Source: Neoconidiobolus thromboides FSU 785 (lineage: Eukaryota > Entomophthoromycota > Entomophthoromycetes > Entomophthorales > Neoconidiobolaceae). From it: a stretch of 64,000 bases of DNA. The stretch's first letter is position 1. Each line of letters begins with the position of its first letter. Location: contig MU626280.1 in assembly GCA_025603075.1 (NCBI GenBank), positions 1 to 64,000 of the forward strand, given 5' to 3'. Below are positions 60,586-64,000 of the stretch, one piece after another. Below the pieces are notes generated by a model. The model did not search any database. It was not told the origin of the DNA and was given only the letters and a program-made list of their open reading frames with translations. A program made the translations under genes and the position numbers.

Positions 60586-62319
60586 ATGGCAGCTGTAGAA
60601 GTAGTACAAGATGAGGACCAGTTGATGTCATTAAAAGTGATGCGATTATCGCGACCAGAATTCGAAATTCGAAGTGATATTTATTTTGAAGTGGATGAAG
60701 AAAAAGGGGGCATTCCATTTTTACCTGGTTTATCACAACAAAAGGAAGTACATAATACCAACTTTGAACTTTCTCCAGTATTATCTTTACCCAACCCTTC
60801 TGATACTATTTACCTTGGTGAAACTTTCTCTTGTTATATCAGCGTGAATAATGAAACAGATAAAGTTTTACAACATATGACATTAAAGGTGGAACTACAA
60901 GCTACCTATAGGCATTTTTCTTTGGTGGATACTACAATTAATCCACAGGATATTTCGTCCAATGACTCAGCTCAGTTTATTGTTCATCATGAAGTTAAAG
61001 AGTTAGGTATGCATTTTCTTTTATGCTCAGTTCATTATGTTACAACGAATCAAGAAAGGAAGTTTTTCAAAAAGATCTATAAAATCAATGTATTAAATCC
61101 ATTAGCGGTTAAAACAAAAGCAAATAATTTAAAAGGAGGCGGTGCTGTTTTATTAGAAGTTCAAGTTCAAAACTTATCAACATCAACAATGTATTTGGAT
61201 AATATGAAATTTGAACCAAACTCGGTTTTTAATTACCATGACCTTAATTTTATATTTGATGATTCAAATAATGGCTTTGAAATTTCAGATAACTGTATTG
61301 AATCAAATAACGTTATAAGTTCTTCGCATGAAACCTCTCCTATAAAAAATTTGATAGATTCTAAAGAAATACACTGCTTAGAGTCAGAAAAATTAGAAAA
61401 CAATGAGATCTTAGAGTCTACAGAAGAGATAGATGATAAAATGAATAAAGGTATTGACAAAATTAAAGAGGCTTGGGAGATAGAACTCCCACCTTCTCCT
61501 ATTGAAGAAAATAAAGAAGTTAAATTGGAGCAGCAAGAAGTAGATACAGGAGCTGTTAATGAGCGAAATGAAGATAATGAAAATGAAATAAATGAAGAGA
61601 AGGAAATAATCAAAGAAAAGCAGAGCAGCGATAAAAAGGATGTAAGTACAGAACAACAACCAAGTGAGGAAAAGGAGTCGAGCGAAAAAAAAGAAACAAG
61701 CGATGACGTTAATGATGAAGCAGTTAATTCAACTCGAGTGAACGAAAGCGAAAAAAATAAAGTAGTGGAGACAGCACCCAACTCTAGAAAGGAACTATTT
61801 GGGAATTTAAATTATTTAAAACCAAAAGATGTTCGACAGTATTTATATAAACTTGAGCCTAAAGATCCAATTGATAATTCAGCTTACATTTCAAATGAAT
61901 TAGGTAAATTAGATATTATTTGGAAAACAAGTTTTGGAGGTTCTGGAAGGCTACAAACAAGTCAATTGACTAGAAGGGCACCTCAAATCGAAATAATTGA
62001 TTTAAAAGTAATTGAAGTTCAAAAACAAATTTATTTAGATTGTCCTTTCTTTGTTGAGTTAAAGTTGCAAAATAGAGGAGATAAAGTGATGCATATTGAA
62101 TTATCAACTGAAAGATTAAAAATGACGTCAATACTTTATAAGGGCGTATCACCAAGGGACCTTGGCCCAATTGCCCCTGGTGGATTAATCAATTTCAAAC
62201 TTGAATTTTTGCCTTTATCACCTGGGCCTCATAAACTTGGTGGGATTAAAATTATGGATATGTTTACGCATAATGTTGCTGAATTTGATCAAATTGCAGA
62301 GGTATTCATTTCAAATTGA
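60586..62319 (+). CDS. TRAPPC13: TRAPP complex subunit 13
   Basis: One exon, 577 residues. The N-terminal TRAPPC13 domain is clear: LMSLKVMRLSRPEF, FLPGLSQQKEV, LSLPNPSDTIYLGETFSCYI and VNNETDKVLQHMTLKVELQ. The C-terminal half resumes with DVRQYLYKLEPKD, LGKLDIIWKTSFGGSGRLQT and GLINFKLEFLPLSPG. Between them lies an acidic, Glu/Lys/Ser-rich insert of about 150 residues (roughly 235-400), longer than in the family's usual 400-odd residue proteins. TRAPP complexes act as Rab exchange factors in ER-Golgi and autophagy traffic; this subunit is missing from budding yeast. The minus-strand open frame at 61233-61781 is a shadow of the acidic region. Confidence 0.92.
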   Translation: MAAVEVVQDEDQLMSLKVMRLSRPEFEIRSDIYFEVDEEKGGIPFLPGLSQQKEVHNTNFELSPVLSLPNPSDTIYLGETFSCYISVNNETDKVLQHMTLKVELQATYRHFSLVDTTINPQDISSNDSAQFIVHHEVKELGMHFLLCSVHYVTTNQERKFFKKIYKINVLNPLAVKTKANNLKGGGAVLLEVQVQNLSTSTMYLDNMKFEPNSVFNYHDLNFIFDDSNNGFEISDNCIESNNVISSSHETSPIKNLIDSKEIHCLESEKLENNEILESTEEIDDKMNKGIDKIKEAWEIELPPSPIEENKEVKLEQQEVDTGAVNERNEDNENEINEEKEIIKEKQSSDKKDVSTEQQPSEEKESSEKKETSDDVNDEAVNSTRVNESEKNKVVETAPNSRKELFGNLNYLKPKDVRQYLYKLEPKDPIDNSAYISNELGKLDIIWKTSFGGSGRLQTSQLTRRAPQIEIIDLKVIEVQKQIYLDCPFFVELKLQNRGDKVMHIELSTERLKMTSILYKGVSPRDLGPIAPGGLINFKLEFLPLSPGPHKLGGIKIMDMFTHNVAEFDQIAEVFISN

Positions 62320-62584
62320 AAATATTTCAGTTTCATAAATTAGAAAAATGTTTACTCCTTTTATGTTATTTAATTTTAATAATTGGTAAATAAAACTAAT
62401 TTTTTAAATAATAATAAGTTCAAAAATGATTATTTTTATTTTTATAATCCTAAATCTTAATTAAAAGATTCAAGCATATAGAATATTAAATCATTAATAT
62501 CCATATCCAACTTTTGAAATAAATACTGGTTATCTTCCACAGCTTCAAAATGAGCAATAAAAACATAATATGTCAAATTCTTAT
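62320..62584. other. intergenic between convergent genes
   Basis: The 3' flanks of TRAPPC13 and the Chl4-like gene, AT-rich. Confidence 0.4.
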
Positions 62585-64000
62585 TTAAAATCTAAATTCA
62601 TCTTCTGGTTTAATCTCTAAATAATTGGTTCTTTTCGAGGATACGTTTTCCAAATAAGGCGCCAGTGGTGAAATAAAACTGAGTTCTCTGAGACCTTCCA
62701 GTATATCATGTCCTTCAAATTTAATTGACATTGAAAACGGACTTCCATGCTCACTCAGTGCTAAAGGATCACTTTTAGTAGGATTTTGACGATATTCCAA
62801 ATCGACCTAGTATATAATTAAATTGAACGTAAAATAATTAAAAAAATTATACCTTTAGGAATAAAGAGTTTATAACTGGCTGTTCATTTGTTCCAAAGCG
62901 CTCTTTTGTATAAAACTTTTGTTTTCCTTTATTTACTTTATCTTCGTCCTCTATATTCTTAGGTAGATACCCTGTAGGCTTATAATCCTTGGGTATATCA
63001 ACAGTAAACTCTTTCATATGTAATGGACTTTTATCAACTTGTCCTAGTCTATAATGGGAAAATGGGCCCTGAGAATATTGGTTTAAAACTAAATCTAATA
63101 ATGATTTTGGGTTGTTCCCGCTTAAAGGCAATGTATCTATAGCAGAAAGAGAGAACGCTTCTGAAAGTGCCTAAAAAATTATTGACATTAGTTCAAGATG
63201 AACCTAATCTTCAACCATTACCTGTAGTAAATAGGGTCTAATATCTGATCGTATAGTGCTAGCAAGAAAAAAATTGGTCTCTGGACGATAAACAATATAA
63301 ACTTTAGGGTATACGACGTTGCTTGTATGTCCTTGATAGATTGCTACTCTTAACCACATGTTATTCTCGTCTTTTGCAGCATATACAAGCTAGTTTTATT
63401 AGTATACTATTTATGAATAAATTAAAAAATAAACCTTTGAAAAATAAGGTGCTAAACTATCCGATATTATCCTTGCTATTTCTGGGGCTATCTCCTCAGT
63501 ACCTATTAAATAATCAGCCTATTTTCTTTTTAATTAAAAGTAAATTACCTTTGCTACTTTTTCGTGAACGTTTCATATGATATACGTTCCATTTTATTTT
63601 AGTTTGATTCCTTAAAAAATCTAAATAAAAATTAGAGCTTCTCAAAATAACGCTGAAGTAATTACATGACGTTTCCAATTGCGCTTCTTGAAATGGGGAG
63701 ATTTTACCTTCCTTTAACAATTAATAAGACTAGTTTAAGTTGCAATTGAATATTACCATAAAACCATCAACCCATTTAAGAACAAAGTCTCTTTTATTGA
63801 GTTTTTCTAAGTCTTGGTTAAGTATACTTAGCCTATATTCAATATCCTCTTTCAGCTCTTTTGACAAAATTTTTTTCCCTTCAAGTAGCTTATTTCTGAC
63901 CCAAAGCATAAACAAAGTCCTTATATCTGCCAAAGATAGCCTTCCTAATCCAAGTACTATTTGTCTCCTAGATAAATTGGGAATATCACCAAATTTTTGT
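62585..64000 (-). CDS. CHL4: kinetochore protein Chl4/Mis15 (CENP-N), 5' partial
   Basis: The gene enters from the right edge, so the start is outside the window. The visible exons read, in order, IPNLSRRQIVLGLGRLSLAD and IRTLFMLWVRNKL; ENNMWLRVAIYQGHTSNVVY with PKVYIVYRPETNFFLAS; SDIRPYLLQ joined to ALSEAFSLSAIDTLPLSGNN and PKSLLDLVLNQYSQGPF; and VDLEYRQNPTK with SMSIKFEGHDILEGLRELSF, ending EDEFRF. The N-terminal LGRLS...LxxLxxLWV pattern, the W-hR segment before a P-x-YIV strand, and the FxGxxIxEGLREL near the end fit the Chl4/Mis15/CENP-N family. These act in the inner kinetochore (CCAN, next to CENP-L/Iml3) and read the CENP-A nucleosome. Orthology is by motif memory, not a search. Confidence 0.7.

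Noticed and set aside
61233-61781. Minus-strand Ser-rich open frame of 182 codons
   Set aside because: It is the antisense of the Glu/Lys-rich insert of TRAPPC13; GAA/GAG codons read as Ser and Leu on the other strand.

Overview
The window is nuclear DNA of a filamentous fungus. The evidence is visibly AT-rich sequence, dense GT..AG introns of roughly 33-90 nt, the standard genetic code, and fungal proteins such as Chl4/Mis15-type CENP-N, a Dpb2-like subunit, Nma111 and Nhx1. HEATR6-like and TRAPPC13 genes (lost in budding yeast), NPC2-like ML proteins, poly-Asn tracts and many small repeats suggest an early-diverging lineage, for example Glomeromycotina or Entomophthoromycotina. The lineage is inference, not read from the sequence.

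Region 1-13 kb is gene-poor and repeat-rich. It holds a secreted Gln-Pro repeat protein (cut by the window start), two paralogous ML-domain lipid-binding proteins with the same promoter layout, a decayed Ser-rich secreted-protein gene, one copy of a decayed secreted-protein family (second copy near 37 kb), and a two-unit tandem repeat. Region 13-35 kb is housekeeping: a single-pass membrane protein, coatomer zeta divergent from an endosomal Na+/H+ exchanger, DNA polymerase alpha divergent from polymerase epsilon subunit 2, tRNA dihydrouridine synthase 1 divergent from an atypical Rho/Ras-like GTPase, and an F-box/WD40 protein. Region 35-49.8 kb has few genes (an Nma111-like protease and a Ser-rich membrane protein) among decayed genes and repeats. 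Region 49.8-64 kb is compact: U2AF large subunit, a HEATR6-like protein, a membrane RING-H2 ligase, mitochondrial uS15, a small hypothetical protein, TRAPPC13 and a Chl4/CENP-N kinetochore protein cut by the window end.

The most distinctive structure is a family of about 24 short (about 82-101 bp) fold-back elements with GGGGATGT...ACATCCCC ends. Fifteen copies carry exact 4-bp target-site duplications (ATAT, ATTT, AAAC, ACAT, AAAT, AACT). One copy can be compared with its empty site, because it lies in one of two related pseudogenes. The elements cluster at 24.2-25.4, 37.8-41.8 and 48.0-49.4 kb, and none lies in a coding exon. They fit a non-autonomous DNA transposon (MITE) family; I saw no matching transposase gene here.
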